Assembly (NCBI GenBank): GCA_021809225.1
Contig: JAKBAL010000143.1
Location: 1 to 6,077 of the forward strand
Length of the DNA stretch: 6,077 bases
From: Pseudomonadota bacterium
GTDB taxonomy: Bacteria > Pseudomonadota > Alphaproteobacteria > UBA9655
Direction of reading: 5' to 3'
Shown in pieces: positions 5,030 to 6,077 of the stretch (within the stretch, counting starts at the first letter, position 1; every line of letters begins with the position of its first letter). The notes below the pieces were generated by a model that made no database searches, was not told the origin of the DNA, and saw only the letters and a list, made by a program, of their open reading frames with translations. A program made the translations under genes and the position numbers.

Positions 5030-6077
5030 TCAGTATGTCATAGGATCATCGATGGAGGTATCGAACGCAGCTTCTTCTTCAAACGCTCCAATACTTTCTT
5101 CTGCCCTTTCTGGATCGGGGACCCAAGCAATGTTAAAGAGAGCATCTCCCTGATAAACCAAGGGAAGTTGGGTTCGTCCAACAACAATACCATCAAAGGA
5201 TGCAACGACGTCTTCGCTGCTAACTCCTAAGGGATCTGAAATCATACCAAGTATATCCCCCTTAAGAACTTTTTTGCCTAAATTGCATCTCGTCCTAAAT
5301 ATGCCCGTATTAGGGGCACGTAGCCATCGACTTGCGGGAGAGATCACGGGGGAATGCTTCGTGCCAGCGCACTTCTTTTGTGAAATCATATCAAGAGACG
5401 CCATAACCCGAAAGACTCCCTGTACAGCTGAATGAATAGCGAACTCGCTAAATCTGAGGGCTTCTCCTCCCTCAAAAAGAATTGTAGGAATTCCAAGCTT
5501 TTCTGAAGCTTCTCGAAGAGAGCCGTCCCGAAGCTTCGATTTTAGAATAACGGGCGCTCCAAAAGCGAGAGCTAGTTTTAAAGATTCACTGCTTTCAAAA
5601 TCACATCGAATTTGAGGCAAGTTGATGCGATTGTCGGAACCTGTGTGCAGATCAATACCGTGGGTGCATTTTTCAACAATTTCTGTGAGGAAAATATTCG
5701 CAAGTTGAGCAGTAGCTGACCCTTTTTCAGACCCTGGAAAACTACGATTTAAATCGCGCCTGTCAGGAAGATACCGACTTTGAGTGAGAACTCCAAATAT
5801 ATTCACAATAGGAATGGTGATAAGAGTTCCCTTGAGATGTTTAACAAGAGGAGATGCTAAAACACGGCGTATGATTTCAATTCCATTAAGTTCATCCCCG
5901 TGAATTGTGGAACTGAGAAGTAGGCATTTCCCTGGGCGACGCCCATGAATGATGCGTAGGTTTAAATTGAAAGCCACCTGATTTGGCAACATTGAAATCG
6001 GAATATGGACTGTTTTGCTCGTCCCCGCATCTATTGTTACTCCTCCAATTTCAAATGGCTTTTGTTTTTCTTTTTTG
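5030..6077 (-). CDS. AstE/AspA-family zinc deacylase, partial (5' end beyond window)
   Basis: Succinylglutamate desuccinylase/aspartoacylase family protein (COG3608, M14-like zinc hydrolase), which typically removes an acyl group from an N-acyl amino acid or related amide. The reading frame continues without a stop past the ATG at 5992 to the window edge, adding 28 residues with the family's N-terminal pattern (IGGVTIDAGTSKTVHIPIS). There is no ATG, GTG or TTG in that stretch, so the true start lies outside; at least 348 residues are visible. Counting from M at 5992: H31-GDE-34 carries the zinc His and Glu, H115 in GIDLHTG is the third zinc ligand, and FEGGE (173-177) holds the likely catalytic Glu. 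The C-terminal part (about 221-290, SRWLRAPNTGIF to ALFNIAW) is the beta-rich domain of this family. The end is an acidic tail (ERAEESIGAFEEEAAFDTSIDD). It precedes the terminase gene by 84 bp on the same strand. The substrate cannot be told from sequence; AspA itself is unlikely given the long C-terminus. Confidence 0.9.
   Translation of the reverse strand, partial: KKEKQKPFEIGGVTIDAGTSKTVHIPISMLPNQVAFNLNLRIIHGRRPGKCLLLSSTIHGDELNGIEIIRRVLASPLVKHLKGTLITIPIVNIFGVLTQSRYLPDRRDLNRSFPGSEKGSATAQLANIFLTEIVEKCTHGIDLHTGSDNRINLPQIRCDFESSESLKLALAFGAPVILKSKLRDGSLREASEKLGIPTILFEGGEALRFSEFAIHSAVQGVFRVMASLDMISQKKCAGTKHSPVISPASRWLRAPNTGIFRTRCNLGKKVLKGDILGMISDPLGVSSEDVVASFDGIVVGRTQLPLVYQGDALFNIAWVPDPERAEESIGAFEEEAAFDTSIDDPMTY

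Noticed and set aside
3665..6077. Prophage or complete GTA cluster
   Set aside because: Only the terminase is phage-like; the upstream gene is a metabolic deacylase and the downstream one an exported protein, with no portal, capsid, tail or integrase gene.

Overview
The window looks like a chromosomal segment of a moderately AT-rich alphaproteobacterium. The evidence is a large terminase that closely resembles the packaging protein (gp2) of alphaproteobacterial gene transfer agents (GTAs), a tatD / beta-lactamase-fold hydrolase pair that is common in that class, and dispersed palindromes beginning CGTCATT, including the 'CGTCATTGCGAG...GACGAAGCAATCCAG' type common in Rickettsiales/Holosporales-like genomes. 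The order-level placement is inference; no rRNA or species marker is present.

Layout, left to right. Bases 1-153 (minus) hold the 5' part of a small GIY-YIG nuclease gene that runs off the left edge. Bases 204-275 hold a long imperfect palindrome. Bases 282-1280 (minus) encode a periplasmic adaptor of an RND-type efflux pump, with no pump or outer-membrane channel gene beside it. A 66-bp divergent promoter region (1281-1346) separates it from tatD (1347-2138, plus), which overlaps by 10 nt a PhnP/COG1235-like metallo-beta-lactamase hydrolase gene (2129-2893). The 259-bp gap 2894-3152 carries two facing REP-like units followed by a T-run, then a promoter and ribosome site for a small secreted protein of unknown function (3153-3668). 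That gene converges with the GTA-type large terminase gene (3665-4945, minus); the two share a TTAA that supplies both stop codons. Upstream of the terminase on the same strand lies an AstE/AspA-family zinc deacylase gene (5030 to at least 6077), whose start lies beyond the right edge.

Functionally the region is mixed. TatD plus the MBL hydrolase forms the only clear operon. The adaptor, secreted protein, terminase and deacylase look like separate or loosely linked units. No prophage cluster, CRISPR array, tRNA or rRNA was seen. The most notable points are a terminase with all motifs intact but standing alone, two families of palindromic repeats that share a CGTCATT end with one lying next to a GIY-YIG gene, and a conserved-looking secreted protein of unknown function.
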